A stretch of DNA of 64,000 bases from NCBI GenBank assembly GCA_017474455.1, contig JAFVHP010000034.1, positions 1 through 64,000 on the forward strand, given 5' to 3'. This document shows positions 19,194 to 27,940 of this stretch, in pieces. The notes below the pieces were generated by a model. The model saw only the letters and a program-made list of their open reading frames with translations, was not told the origin of the DNA and did not search any database. Numbering within the stretch: position 1 is the first letter of the stretch; every line of letters starts with the position of its first letter. Source of the stretch: Lachnospiraceae bacterium (GTDB lineage: Bacteria > Bacillota > Clostridia > Lachnospirales > Lachnospiraceae). The position numbers and the translations under genes are program-made.

Positions 19194-19265
19194 ATGGAAC
19201 GGGGAACCATGGAAAGTCGTAACGGATCAAAGGATAATCATAATCGGGAATTTCGGAAATGTTGA
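19194..19265 (+). CDS. possible 23-codon leader ORF overlapping the lysC start
   Basis: An ATG at 19194, preceded by a CGGGGG site, opens 23 codons that end at a TGA (19263-19265). The aspartate kinase ATG at 19259 lies inside the last codons, giving a 7-base overlap, and lysC itself lacks a good ribosome binding site. Ribosomes finishing this ORF would be placed to restart on lysC. Protein content is not recognisable, so a coding role for the peptide is not claimed; it is too short to be judged by codon use. Confidence 0.35.
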   Translation: MERGTMESRNGSKDNHNREFRKC

Positions 19266-20581
19266 AGATCGTTAAGTTTGGTGGCAGCTCCCTTGCGGAT
19301 GCGGGGCAGTTTGTAAAAGTCAAAAACATTATAGAAGCAGATGCGAACAGAAGATATGTGGTGCCTTCCGCGCCCGGGAAACGTTTTTCCGGAGACGTTA
19401 AAGTCACGGATATGCTCTATGACTGTTATGAGAAAGCATCTGCCGGATCTGATTTCCGCGACAATCTTATCCGTATCCGGAGCCGGTATGATTCCATTAT
19501 CCAGGAACTGAAACTCTCCGGCGTTTCCTTAAAAGACGAGTTTACCGAAATTGAAGAACATCTGCGCACAGCTCCTCAGAAGGACTATATCGCTTCGAGG
19601 GGAGAGTATCTCAATGGACTGGTACTGGCTGCCTATCTCGGTATCAGTTTCATCGATGCGGCAGATGTTATTTTTTTCCGTGAAGACGGTTCATTCGATG
19701 AAAAGAAGACCCAGAAGGCGATGAAAGAAAGGCTCTCGGAAGTCGACAGAGCGGTCATTCCGGGGTTTTACGGAAGTATGCCCGATCATTCGATCAGGAC
19801 GTTCTCAAGAGGCGGCTCCGATATTACCGGATCTATCGTTGCGGCGGCAGCCCATGCCGACGTATATGAGAACTGGACGGATGTTTCCGGATTCATGGTC
19901 GCAGATCCAAGGATCGTCGATAATCCCGCGGGGATCGAAACGATCACGTACAGGGAACTGAGGGAATTGTCCTATATGGGTGCCTCTGTCCTTCATGATG
20001 AAGCGATCTTCCCTGTCAGGAATATCGGTATCCCGATCAATATACGCAATACCAACGCGCCTGATGACGAAGGAACATGGATCGTCGAGAGCACTGCGCA
20101 GAAATCCGGTTATGTCATAACCGGCATAGCGGGCAAGAAGGGCTTCTGTGCTGTCGATATCACAAAATCCCTGATGAATTCGGAGATCGGTTTCGGCAGG
20201 AAAGTCCTCCAGGCATTTGAAGAGAACGGTATCTCCTTTGAGCATATGCCGTCAGGAATAGATACGATGACGATCGTTGTCCACGAAGATGAGTTCATCG
20301 AAAAGGAACAGAGGGTCGTTTCCGCCATCCACAGACTGGCTGCTCCGGACAGCATCGAGATCGAATCGGATATAGCCCTGATCGCGGTAGTCGGCCGCGG
20401 GATGCGTTCGGCAAGAGGTACTGCCGGCAGGATCTTCTCAGCCCTGGCCCATGCCCAGGTCAATGTCAGGATGATCGACCAGGGATCAAGCGAGCTCAAT
20501 ATCATCATAGGCGTGGAAAACAGGGACTTCGAGAACGCCATAAGGGCTATCTACGATATTTTTGTCACAACACAGTTATAA
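19259..20581 (+). CDS. lysC: aspartate kinase
   Basis: Phosphorylates aspartate, the first step to lysine, threonine and methionine. The 440-residue protein starts KIVKFGGSSLADAGQF (substrate and ATP site), has SRGGSDITGSIVAAA in the kinase domain, and two C-terminal ACT domains (from about residue 290), which are the usual site of feedback control by lysine or threonine. It is the single-chain clostridial type with an extra insertion near residues 40-60. The Shine-Dalgarno is weak, see the overlapping leader ORF. It follows hom after 83 bases. No lysine riboswitch is visible upstream. Confidence 0.94.
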   Translation: MLKIVKFGGSSLADAGQFVKVKNIIEADANRRYVVPSAPGKRFSGDVKVTDMLYDCYEKASAGSDFRDNLIRIRSRYDSIIQELKLSGVSLKDEFTEIEEHLRTAPQKDYIASRGEYLNGLVLAAYLGISFIDAADVIFFREDGSFDEKKTQKAMKERLSEVDRAVIPGFYGSMPDHSIRTFSRGGSDITGSIVAAAAHADVYENWTDVSGFMVADPRIVDNPAGIETITYRELRELSYMGASVLHDEAIFPVRNIGIPINIRNTNAPDDEGTWIVESTAQKSGYVITGIAGKKGFCAVDITKSLMNSEIGFGRKVLQAFEENGISFEHMPSGIDTMTIVVHEDEFIEKEQRVVSAIHRLAAPDSIEIESDIALIAVVGRGMRSARGTAGRIFSALAHAQVNVRMIDQGSSELNIIIGVENRDFENAIRAIYDIFVTTQL

Positions 20582-20679
20582 TTTGGCGGGAATACTTTTT
20601 TATCAAAATGCCGTATGTTAAAATCCAGATACGAAGTCTTAACCGTATGGATATTTGAAGCGGCAGCTTTGGAGGAATG

Positions 20680-21174
20680 ATGGGATCAGGGATCATTGAA
20701 GTGATCGTCCACAAAAAAACGAATCCGGTGTATCCGGTCCTTCGCGTATTCTGCATCGCAGTTGCGGTCATATTCATCCTGCTGAGCCGGATGACCTTTG
20801 CCGCACTTATTATTGCGATACCCGCGATCTTTTTTGCCTGGTTCTTCTGGCGCAAGCTGGACGTGGACTATGAATACTGCTATGTTGACGGTGAACTGCG
20901 TGTTTCCAGGATCATGAACAAGTCCAAGAGGAAGGATCTGGCGAAGTATGAGATCTCCAGCATGGAAGCATACGGTCCGGTCGGTTCCCACCATCTTGAC
21001 GAGTTCAGGAACAGGACATGGAAAGACATTGACTATTCTTCGGGAGAAATAAAGCAGCCGGATACACGGTATTATATGTATATGCCGAATTCCGTGAGGC
21101 TGATCCTCGAACCTGACAGCGATCTTAATGATGCCCTCAGGCACGCTGCACCCAGAAAAGTATTTCTGCAATGA
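20680..21174 (+). CDS. DUF6106-like membrane protein
   Basis: Protein of about 164 residues with two close membrane helices at about 19-55 (VFCIAVAVIFILLSRM and ALIIAIPAIFFAWFFW), then a soluble C-terminal part beginning DVDYEYCYVDGEL. The layout matches the uncharacterised DUF6106 family that I associate with Lachnospiraceae; function unknown. The soluble part has the look of a small beta-rich PH-like fold (VDGELRVSRIMN) but this is inference. ATG at 20680 is preferred over 20677 because GGAGG ends only 1 base before the earlier one. Confidence 0.75.
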   Translation: MGSGIIEVIVHKKTNPVYPVLRVFCIAVAVIFILLSRMTFAALIIAIPAIFFAWFFWRKLDVDYEYCYVDGELRVSRIMNKSKRKDLAKYEISSMEAYGPVGSHHLDEFRNRTWKDIDYSSGEIKQPDTRYYMYMPNSVRLILEPDSDLNDALRHAAPRKVFLQ

Positions 21175-21198
21175 TCCGCGGATCAATGGTCCGCGGAT
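21174..21198 (+). other. perfect inverted repeat upstream of guaB
   Basis: A 9-bp perfect stem (21174-21182 with 21190-21198) and 7-base loop begins at the last base of the preceding stop codon. It is followed by an A/T-rich stretch with a TATACT, not by a T run, so it may be a weak terminator, an operator, or both. Confidence 0.5.
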
Positions 21199-21236
21199 AT
21201 ATTATACTCATCACCAGTTTATAAAAAGGAGGTCAA

Positions 21237-22691
21237 ATGGCAAGGATAATAGGAGATAGCTTTACATTTGATGACGTACTGCTGGTTCCGTCTTATTCAA
21301 CAGTAACGCCAGGGGATGTAGACCTGCAGACTAAACTGACAGAACGGATCACGCTCAATATCCCCATGATGAGCGCCAGCATGGACACGGTAACTGAATA
21401 CAGGATGGCTATCGCGATGGCGAGACAGGGCGGAATAGGCATAATTCACAAAAACATGTCTATTGAGGCGCAGGCAGAAGAGGTCGATAAAGTCAAACGT
21501 TCAGAGAACGGAGTCATTACCGATCCTTTTTCTTTGTCTCCGGACCATACGCTTTATGACGCGGAAGAACTGATGCGGAAATACAGGATCTCAGGCGTTC
21601 CGGTCACCCGCGGTAAAAAACTGGTAGGCATAATCACAAACAGGGACCTTAAATTTGAGGAAGACCTCTCCAAAAAGATATCAGAGGTCATGACCTGTGA
21701 AAACCTTATTACCGCAAAAGAGGGAACTACTCTCGAAGAAGCCAAAAGGATACTGGCTGCTTCAAAAAAGGAAAAGCTTCCCATCGTCGATGATGACTTT
21801 AACCTTGTCGGGCTGATCACGATCAAGGATATTGAAAAAACGATCAAATACCCGCTTTCCGCAAAGGATTCCCAGGGCAGACTCTTATGCGGCGCAGGAG
21901 TGGGTATCAGCACGAATGTGCTTGAAAGGGTACAGGCGCTGGTCAATGCCCATGTTGACGTTGTCGTACTGGATTCGTCCCACGGACATTCGGAAAATGT
22001 GCTTCGGTGCCTCAGAATGATCAAGGACAGTTTCCCTGATCTTGATGTCATCGCCGGCAATATCGCCACCGGTGAAGGCGCGAGGGCTCTCATCGAAGCC
22101 GGTGCGGATGCGGTCAAAGTCGGTATCGGTCCCGGATCCATCTGCACGACCCGTGTTGTCACCGGCTGCGGTGTCCCCCAGATCAGTGCGATCATGGATG
22201 CTTATGAAGTGGCTAAACAATACGGCATACCTGTGATCGCCGACGGCGGTATAAAGTATTCGGGCGATATGACCAAGGCGCTGGCTGCCGGCGGAAATGT
22301 CTGTATGATGGGCTCCATCTTTGCAGGCTGTGACGAAAGCCCCGGCGATTATGAACTGTTCCAGGGCAGAAAGTATAAAGTATACCGTGGAATGGGATCT
22401 ATATCAGCCATGGAAAACGGCAGCAAAGACAGATATTTCCAGGAAAATGCGAAAAAACTGGTGCCGGAAGGTGTCGAGGGCAGGGTGGCCTACAAAGGGC
22501 TTGTGCAGGATATCGTTTTCCAGATGATCGGCGGAATCCGTTCGGGTATGGGACTGTGCGGCGCCCATAATATCAAAGAGCTTCAGGAGAACGGAAAGTT
22601 TATCCGTATCACGGCCGCGTCACTCAAGGAGAACCATCCCCACGATATCCAGATCACGAAGGAAGCACCGAACTATTCGGTAGATGAATAA
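21237..22691 (+). CDS. guaB: IMP dehydrogenase
   Basis: NAD-dependent oxidation of IMP to XMP, the rate-limiting step to GTP. The 484-residue protein has the barrel interrupted by two CBS domains (about residues 95-210), the catalytic loop GPGSICTTR with Cys303, the flap region and the YRGMGS motif. A perfect AAGGAGG lies 5 bases before the ATG. An inverted repeat lies in the 62 bases upstream; no purine riboswitch is seen. Confidence 0.97.
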   Translation: MARIIGDSFTFDDVLLVPSYSTVTPGDVDLQTKLTERITLNIPMMSASMDTVTEYRMAIAMARQGGIGIIHKNMSIEAQAEEVDKVKRSENGVITDPFSLSPDHTLYDAEELMRKYRISGVPVTRGKKLVGIITNRDLKFEEDLSKKISEVMTCENLITAKEGTTLEEAKRILAASKKEKLPIVDDDFNLVGLITIKDIEKTIKYPLSAKDSQGRLLCGAGVGISTNVLERVQALVNAHVDVVVLDSSHGHSENVLRCLRMIKDSFPDLDVIAGNIATGEGARALIEAGADAVKVGIGPGSICTTRVVTGCGVPQISAIMDAYEVAKQYGIPVIADGGIKYSGDMTKALAAGGNVCMMGSIFAGCDESPGDYELFQGRKYKVYRGMGSISAMENGSKDRYFQENAKKLVPEGVEGRVAYKGLVQDIVFQMIGGIRSGMGLCGAHNIKELQENGKFIRITAASLKENHPHDIQITKEAPNYSVDE

Positions 22692-22709
22692 AAAGGCAGG
22701 GTAATAGTT

Positions 22710-24380
22710 TTGGAAACGGAAAGAAGCAGGCATTTTATTGAGCAGGCAATAGACAATGATCTGGCCGAAGGCGTTTATGACCATGTGCATACCCGCTTTC
22801 CGCCTGAACCCAACGGATATCTGCATATCGGACATGCCAAATCGATCCTTTTAAATTATGGCATGGCGAAAGAATACGGCGGCAAATTCAATCTGCGGTT
22901 CGACGATACCAACCCGACCAAGGAAAAGAGCGAGTTTGTCGAATCCATCAAGGAAGATGTGGCCTGGCTGGGTGCGGACTGGGAAGACCGGCTGTTCTTT
23001 GCTTCTGATTATTTTGATGAGATGTATGAAGTTGCCGTCAGGCTGATCAAAAACGGTAAGGCATATGTCTCGGATCTGTCTGCGGATGAAATGCGTGATT
23101 ACCGCGGGACTCTGACAGAACCCGGTAAGAATGATCCCAACAGGGACCGTTCCGTTGAAGAGAACCTTGACCTGTTCGAAAAAATGAAAGCGGGCGTTTT
23201 CGCGGACGGCGAAAAGACGCTCAGGGCAAAGATCGATATGGCAAGCCCGAATATCAACATGCGCGATCCGATCATCTACAGAGTAGCGCATATGTCTCAC
23301 CAGAATACCGGCGACAAGTGGTGCATCTATCCGATGTATGATTTCGCGCATCCTATTGAGGATGCCATTGAAGGCATCACACATTCCCTCTGTACGCTCG
23401 AATTTGAGGATCACAGGCCCCTGTATGACTGGGTCGTGAAGGAAGCGGGATATCCGGAACCTCCCCGCCAGATCGAGTTTTCGAAGCTTTATCTGACAAA
23501 TGTGGTCACGGGAAAGCGCTATATCAAAAAACTCGTAGAGGAAGGCATCGTCGACGGTTGGGATGACCCGAGGCTCGTTTCCATTGCCGCGTTAAGAAGA
23601 AGGGGATTCACACCGGAATCGATCAGGAAATTCGTAGAGCTTGCCGGGATCTCCAAGAGCCAGTCATCGGCAGATTATGCAATGCTGGAATACTGTATCA
23701 GGGAAGATCTGAAGATCGATTCGCCCAGGATGATGGCGGTCCTTGATCCGGTCAGACTGGTCATTGACAACTATCCGGAAGGCCAGACGGAAATGCTTAC
23801 CGCACCGAACAATCTGGAAAATCCCGAACTGGGAGAAAGACAGATCCCGTTCGGAAGGGAACTGTATATCGAAAGGGAAGATTTCATGGAGGATCCGCCG
23901 AAGAAATACTACAGGCTGTTCCCCGGCAATGAAGTCAGGCTGATGTACGCGTATTTTGTCAGATGCACCGGATTTGAAAAGGATGAGAACGGTAATATCG
24001 CCGTTATTCACTGTACTTACGATCCTCTTACAAAGAGCGGCGGCCCGGATCCCGGAAGAAAGGTAAAAGGAACGATCCACTGGGTGGATGCCGCAAGTGC
24101 CGGTCAGGCATGTGTAAGGCTTTACGAAAATATTATCGATGAGGAAAAAGGCGTTTACAACGAGGACGGTTCGCTCAACCTGAATCCGGATTCCCTCACA
24201 GTCAGGACAGCGTTCGTAGAGCCTGCGCTCATGAAAGCAAAGGCCTTTGACCGGTTCCAGTTCGTCAGGAACGGTTTCTTCTGTGCCGATTATAAGGATT
24301 CAGTAGAAAATGCGCCTGTATTCAACAGGATAGTTACACTGAAGAGCTCATTCAAACTGCCTGTACAGGGTTCCGTTTAA
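22710..24380 (+). CDS. glnS: glutaminyl-tRNA synthetase
   Basis: Class I synthetase charging tRNA-Gln directly. The 556-residue protein has [16 protein letters not shown] (HIGH at 39-42), the GWDDPRL block and a full anticodon-binding beta-barrel end. The KMSKS loop reads VTGKR instead of the usual VMSKR, with the catalytic lysine kept. Its start is a TTG at 22710, 18 bases after guaB, preceded by CAGGG; no ATG or GTG fits upstream. The final 29 bases overlap the convergent TetR gene. Confidence 0.95.
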   Translation: METERSRHFIEQAIDNDLAEGVYDHVHTRFPPEPNGYLHIGHAKSILLNYGMAKEYGGKFNLRFDDTNPTKEKSEFVESIKEDVAWLGADWEDRLFFASDYFDEMYEVAVRLIKNGKAYVSDLSADEMRDYRGTLTEPGKNDPNRDRSVEENLDLFEKMKAGVFADGEKTLRAKIDMASPNINMRDPIIYRVAHMSHQNTGDKWCIYPMYDFAHPIEDAIEGITHSLCTLEFEDHRPLYDWVVKEAGYPEPPRQIEFSKLYLTNVVTGKRYIKKLVEEGIVDGWDDPRLVSIAALRRRGFTPESIRKFVELAGISKSQSSADYAMLEYCIREDLKIDSPRMMAVLDPVRLVIDNYPEGQTEMLTAPNNLENPELGERQIPFGRELYIEREDFMEDPPKKYYRLFPGNEVRLMYAYFVRCTGFEKDENGNIAVIHCTYDPLTKSGGPDPGRKVKGTIHWVDAASAGQACVRLYENIIDEEKGVYNEDGSLNLNPDSLTVRTAFVEPALMKAKAFDRFQFVRNGFFCADYKDSVENAPVFNRIVTLKSSFKLPVQGSV

Positions 24381-24960
24381 GGAGCTCAAGGCAGGAGAGC
24401 ATATATTCTTCATACCGGTCGGGATCGAATTGATCCTGCATCAGGCTGCACCGGATATAATGCATGGATACCCGATGGAGCAGTTCGCCGAGGCGCAGCG
24501 TTTCGGACGGGCTGTAACCGTCGGGTGTTTCTGTTTTATCGGCCATTTCACGGCAGACATCCAGATAGTTGACTTCAGTGGCTTCCATCAGCTTTATCAG
24601 TTCCGGATCTGTCTCAAGTGAAGCGGTCTCCAGGAACAAAAGAAGATAGGGATACTGCCGCATGATGGTGACTTCGGCACCGATCAGCTGCTCCTGCAGG
24701 CCAAAATAATCCCTGGAGGGTTCACGGATGGAAGAACGCAGCTCCAACTGCGCGTACCGTTCGCAGAAATCATACATGAAGGAAAACATGCCCTGTTTGC
24801 TTCCGAAATAATGGAACAGCAGTCCTTTGCTGATCGAAGCGGCTTTTACGATATTATCCGTGCTGGAGTTGGCATAGCCGTTTACGGCGAGGATACGGCA
24901 GGCCGCGTTGATCATACGGTCCTGTTTCTCCTTTTTCAGTTCAAAAAACCTGTCGTTCAT
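24352..24960 (-). CDS. TetR/AcrR family transcriptional regulator
   Basis: Protein of 202 residues with the TetR DNA-binding domain at the N-terminus ([20 protein letters not shown], then the recognition helix in [16 protein letters not shown]). The long C-terminal domain has no recognisable ligand signature. CGGAGGGG lies a few bases before the ATG. It is divergent from the YtxH-like gene and ends inside the 3' end of glnS by 29 bases on the opposite strand. Its own promoter and a palindrome next to it suggest autoregulation. Confidence 0.88.
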   Translation of the reverse strand: MNDRFFELKKEKQDRMINAACRILAVNGYANSSTDNIVKAASISKGLLFHYFGSKQGMFSFMYDFCERYAQLELRSSIREPSRDYFGLQEQLIGAEVTIMRQYPYLLLFLETASLETDPELIKLMEATEVNYLDVCREMADKTETPDGYSPSETLRLGELLHRVSMHYIRCSLMQDQFDPDRYEEYMLSCLELLKRNPVQAV

Positions 24961-24989
24961 CTGCCCCTCCGATACTGAAACACGTCATC

Positions 24990-25002
24990 GACTGCTGTAG
25001 TC
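24990..25002 (-). promoter_or_regulatory. candidate operator of the TetR gene
   Basis: An interrupted palindrome, GACT and AGTC separated by five bases with a further symmetrical C/G pair, lies just downstream of the -10 box where a repressor would block start. The binding protein is inferred from position only. Confidence 0.35.
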
Positions 25003-25005
25003 AAT

Positions 25006-25035
25006 ATTATATCAGGAAGACAAGTTTCACAGCAA
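25006..25035 (-). promoter_or_regulatory. promoter of the minus-strand TetR gene
   Basis: On the minus strand TTGCTG (25030-25035), 18-base spacer, perfect TATAAT (25006-25011). Confidence 0.65.
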
Positions 25036-25050
25036 TATTCTCCTTTATTT

Positions 25051-25079
25051 TTTACATACATCGGTGTAATATCTATATA
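25051..25079 (+). promoter_or_regulatory. promoter of the YtxH-like gene
   Basis: TTTACA (25051-25056), 17-base spacer, TATATA (25074-25079), about 35 bases before the ATG. It is divergent from the TetR promoter, with the two -35 boxes 15 bases apart. Confidence 0.6.
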
Positions 25080-25113
25080 GCCCTGATCCAGAATTCATTA
25101 GAGGAGGATACTT

Positions 25114-25623
25114 ATGGGAAGTTTTGGTAAATTTCTGATGGGATGCACCGTGGCAGGCCTTACCGCCGCAGGTGTTCTTTACGTTCTCGACAAATCCGCC
25201 AAACAGTCATCGGAGACCCCGTCTGAAAATGATTTTTCAGATGCTGTGGACCGTACATACGCCACAATAAAATCAGGTGCTGAAAGTGCTTATACTACGG
25301 TGAAAGAAAAGGTAGGTCCCAAGGGGGAAGAAGTCTTCAATGTTGTCGGAGAGGCTGCCGGAAGAGTCAAGGATGTCCTTACCGATTCGGCGGCAAAGAT
25401 GAAAGAGGTATTCAGCGAAACAGCTGAAAAAGCCGCTGACGAAGCAGAAGACATTGTTTCTGAAGCAGAGATCCTGGTCGAAGATCTTGCGGAAAAAGCA
25501 GAAGACACGGCGGACGTACTGAAAGAAGAAGTTCAGGAGGCAGCAGAAGAGATACAGGATGATTTTCTTGATGAACCTGATTCGGCTTCGGAGGTAGAAG
25601 AGTTCTTCGATGATCAGGACTGA
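25114..25623 (+). CDS. YtxH-like acidic coiled-coil protein
   Basis: Protein of 169 residues with one short hydrophobic segment near the N-terminus (about residues 7-25, FLMGCTVAGLTAAGVLYVL), then a long Ala/Glu/Lys/Asp/Val-rich amphipathic helical region (about 45-150) with 11-residue-like periodicity (for example AAKMKEVFSETAEKAADEAED) and a very acidic tail ending FFDDQD. This matches the general design of YtxH/LEA-like stress and envelope proteins, not a catalytic enzyme. A GAGGAGG site precedes the ATG. It is divergent from a TetR gene which may regulate it. Confidence 0.65.
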   Translation: MGSFGKFLMGCTVAGLTAAGVLYVLDKSAKQSSETPSENDFSDAVDRTYATIKSGAESAYTTVKEKVGPKGEEVFNVVGEAAGRVKDVLTDSAAKMKEVFSETAEKAADEAEDIVSEAEILVEDLAEKAEDTADVLKEEVQEAAEEIQDDFLDEPDSASEVEEFFDDQD

Positions 25624-25646
25624 TCAATGATCAGATTGGATATCAT

Positions 25647-25678
25647 ACAGGCACGATCTTGAGAGTGATCGTGCCTGT
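25647..25678 (+). terminator. 12-bp inverted repeat, terminator or operator upstream of uraA
   Basis: Perfect stem 25647-25658 with 25667-25678, loop of 8 bases. An outer pair (tatcat with atgata) extends it. The downstream sequence is not a T run. The loop holds the start of a good -35 box for uraA. Confidence 0.5.
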
Positions 25679-25686
25679 TCTATGAT
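25659..25686 (+). promoter_or_regulatory. promoter of uraA inside the inverted repeat
   Basis: TTGAGA (25659-25664), 16-base spacer, TATGAT (25681-25686). The -35 box is in the loop of the inverted repeat and the spacer covers its right arm. Confidence 0.5.
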
Positions 25687-25723
25687 ATAAAGAATCACAG
25701 TGGTTTCTTATTAAGGAGGAGAT

Positions 25724-27112
25724 ATGAACAACTCTAAAAGCAAAGTAGGCGAACAGCCTATCTTCAACGCCAGAGAACTGGGTATGGGGAAGGTTGCGGT
25801 TCTGGGTGTCCAGCATGTATTCGCCATGTTCGGCGCAACTGTACTGGTCCCCCTGCTGACAGGACTTTCCGTTTCAACGACTCTTCTGTGGGCCGGTCTC
25901 GGAACGCTTCTGTTTCATCTGGTTTCCAAGAGAAAGGTTCCCGCATTCCTTGGTTCGTCTTTCGCGTTCCTCGGCGGTTATGCGGCGATCGCACCCCTGA
26001 TCGACGGGCAGCCCAACCCGAATCTGCCTTACGCATGCTTCGGTGTTGCCTGTGCAGGTCTTATTTATCTGATACTGGCAGGCCTCTTCAGGGCATACGG
26101 CGCGAATAAGGTCATGCGCTTCTTCCCGCCTGTCGTTACAGGCCCGATCATCATTGCCATCGGTATCAACCTTTCCGCATCCGCTATCGGCAACTGCGAG
26201 ACCAACTGGTTAGTTGCCCTGGTAGCTATCGTAGTCGTTATCGTATGCAATATCTGGGGCAGAGGAATGATCAAGATCGTTCCCATCCTGCTCGGTGTTA
26301 TAGCTTCCTATATCGTAGCAGCCATCATGGGCATCATTGATTTCTCTGCGGTTGCTGCAGCTCCGTGGATCGGACTTCCGCTTTCCTATCAGCGTACCGT
26401 TTTCTCGATCTTCACCGGCGGCAGCCTGAACAGCGGACTGCTTGTTTCCGCGATCATCACGATCGTTCCCATCGCTTTCGCGACCATGATGGAACATATC
26501 GGTGACATTTCCGCTATTTCTTCGACCGTTGGCAGCAACTTCATCAAGGACCCCGGCCTGCACAGGACCCTGATCGGTGATGGTCTTGCAACCACTCTGG
26601 CTTCTCTGTTCGGCGCTCCCGCCAACACGACCTACGGCGAAAATACCGGCGTTCTGACTCTGACCAAAGTTTATGATCCCTTCGTTATCCGCATTGCTGC
26701 CTGCATCGCGATCGTGCTTTCCTACTGCCCGAAATTCGCGGCGATCATCGAGGTCATGCCTGCTGCTACCATCGGCGGTATTTCCCTTATCCTTTACGGT
26801 ATGATCTCTGCAGTCGGTGTCCGCAACATCGTTGAGACCAAGGTCGATTTCTCGGTAAGCCGCAATGTTCTGATCGCAGCCCTGATCCTTGTCCTGTCCA
26901 TCGGTATCAACTTCTCTGCGGCAGGCGCGATCGTTATCCCTGCAGGCAAGGCTACCATCAGCTTCTCCGGTCTTGCGACAGGTTCCCTGGTCGGTATCTT
27001 CCTGAATGCCATACTTCCCGGCAAAGACTATGAGTTTGTCAATGACGCACCCAATGTGACCGGGGTAGACCTTGAGATATCCCAGGGCAAAGGATTAAGA
27101 GAGAAAAAGTGA
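25724..27112 (+). CDS. uraA: uracil/xanthine permease, NCS2 family
   Basis: Proton symporter for uracil in the cytoplasmic membrane. The 462-residue protein is hydrophobic throughout with about 12-14 membrane segments, begins with FNARELGMGKVAVLGVQHVFAMFGA (in part), and carries the NCS2 signature region TTYGENTGVL plus a conserved MEHIGDISAI. AAGGAGGAG precedes the ATG. No PyrR anti-terminator motif is seen upstream. The NagD-like gene overlaps its stop. Confidence 0.9.
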   Translation: MNNSKSKVGEQPIFNARELGMGKVAVLGVQHVFAMFGATVLVPLLTGLSVSTTLLWAGLGTLLFHLVSKRKVPAFLGSSFAFLGGYAAIAPLIDGQPNPNLPYACFGVACAGLIYLILAGLFRAYGANKVMRFFPPVVTGPIIIAIGINLSASAIGNCETNWLVALVAIVVVIVCNIWGRGMIKIVPILLGVIASYIVAAIMGIIDFSAVAAAPWIGLPLSYQRTVFSIFTGGSLNSGLLVSAIITIVPIAFATMMEHIGDISAISSTVGSNFIKDPGLHRTLIGDGLATTLASLFGAPANTTYGENTGVLTLTKVYDPFVIRIAACIAIVLSYCPKFAAIIEVMPAATIGGISLILYGMISAVGVRNIVETKVDFSVSRNVLIAALILVLSIGINFSAAGAIVIPAGKATISFSGLATGSLVGIFLNAILPGKDYEFVNDAPNVTGVDLEISQGKGLREKK

Positions 27113-27918
27113 TCTCATCAGGATCCGGAATATTTGACAGCATAAGGCTGTTCGCACTGGATATGGATGGCACCGTCTATCTGGGGGAGACCTGGATAGA
27201 CGGCGCCATGGATTTTCTTCAGAGGATCCGCAGCGCAGGAAAAGAATATGTTTTCCTGACGAACAATTCTTCCAGAAGTCCTATGGATTATGTGGCAAAA
27301 CTGGACCGCATGGGGCTGAAGATCGACAGGTCCAGTATCATTTCCTCATCCGATGCAGCCATATGGTATCTGAAACGGCATTTCCCTTCAAAAAAGGTTT
27401 ACCTTCTGGGCAATGAGGCACTCTGCAGGGAGTTTCTGTCCGAAGGGATCGAACTGTCCGATTCGGACCCGGATCTGGTCGTGGTGGGGTTTGACACCAG
27501 CCTTACTTATGAAAAGCTCTGTCTTGTGTGCAGTTTTGTACGGGCCGGGCTGCCTTATATAGCGACGCATCCGGATATCAACTGTCCTACGGAGAACGGT
27601 ATGATCCCTGACGCGGGCTCGTTTATGGCCCTGATCGAAGCGTCCGCCGGCAGGAGACCGGACATGATCATCGGAAAGCCGTACAGGACCATGACGGATT
27701 ATCTTCTGGGAAGAGGGGAACAGCTTCTTGGCAGCCATCTTGAAGCACCGGAAGTGGCAATGATCGGGGACAGGCTTTATACTGATATTGCGGCCGGCAA
27801 TCTGGCCGGATTTACCAGTATACTTGTACTGTCCGGTGAATCATCGATGGAGGATCTTGCATCGTCGGCCCACCAGCCGGATCTGGTTTTTGATTCGGTC
27901 GCGGATATCAGCTTCTGA
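27109..27918 (+). CDS. HAD-IIA family phosphatase, NagD-like
   Basis: Sugar-phosphate or nucleotide phosphatase of 269 residues. All HAD motifs are present: motif I LDMDGTVYLG near residue 16, motif II TNNSSRSP, and motif III/IV IGDRLYTDIAAG near 223. The cap between motifs II and III is of the C2 type seen in NagD and AraL. The GTG start at 27109 overlaps the uraA stop (GTGA), which may link it to nucleobase use, but substrate is unknown. Confidence 0.85.
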   Translation: MISSGSGIFDSIRLFALDMDGTVYLGETWIDGAMDFLQRIRSAGKEYVFLTNNSSRSPMDYVAKLDRMGLKIDRSSIISSSDAAIWYLKRHFPSKKVYLLGNEALCREFLSEGIELSDSDPDLVVVGFDTSLTYEKLCLVCSFVRAGLPYIATHPDINCPTENGMIPDAGSFMALIEASAGRRPDMIIGKPYRTMTDYLLGRGEQLLGSHLEAPEVAMIGDRLYTDIAAGNLAGFTSILVLSGESSMEDLASSAHQPDLVFDSVADISF

Positions 27919-27940
27919 TCTGACGGGAACACAAATCAAA

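Noticed and set aside
19176-19258. Lysine riboswitch upstream of lysC
   Set aside because: The gap is only 83 bases, far too short for the lysine aptamer, and none of its core motifs are present.
21175-21236. Purine riboswitch upstream of guaB
   Set aside because: The gap is 62 bases and contains only a simple inverted repeat; no aptamer core.
27788-27940. Upstream extension of addB by 51 codons
   Set aside because: It overlaps the NagD-like gene and does not resemble AddB; the Walker A region starts right after the ATG at 27941.
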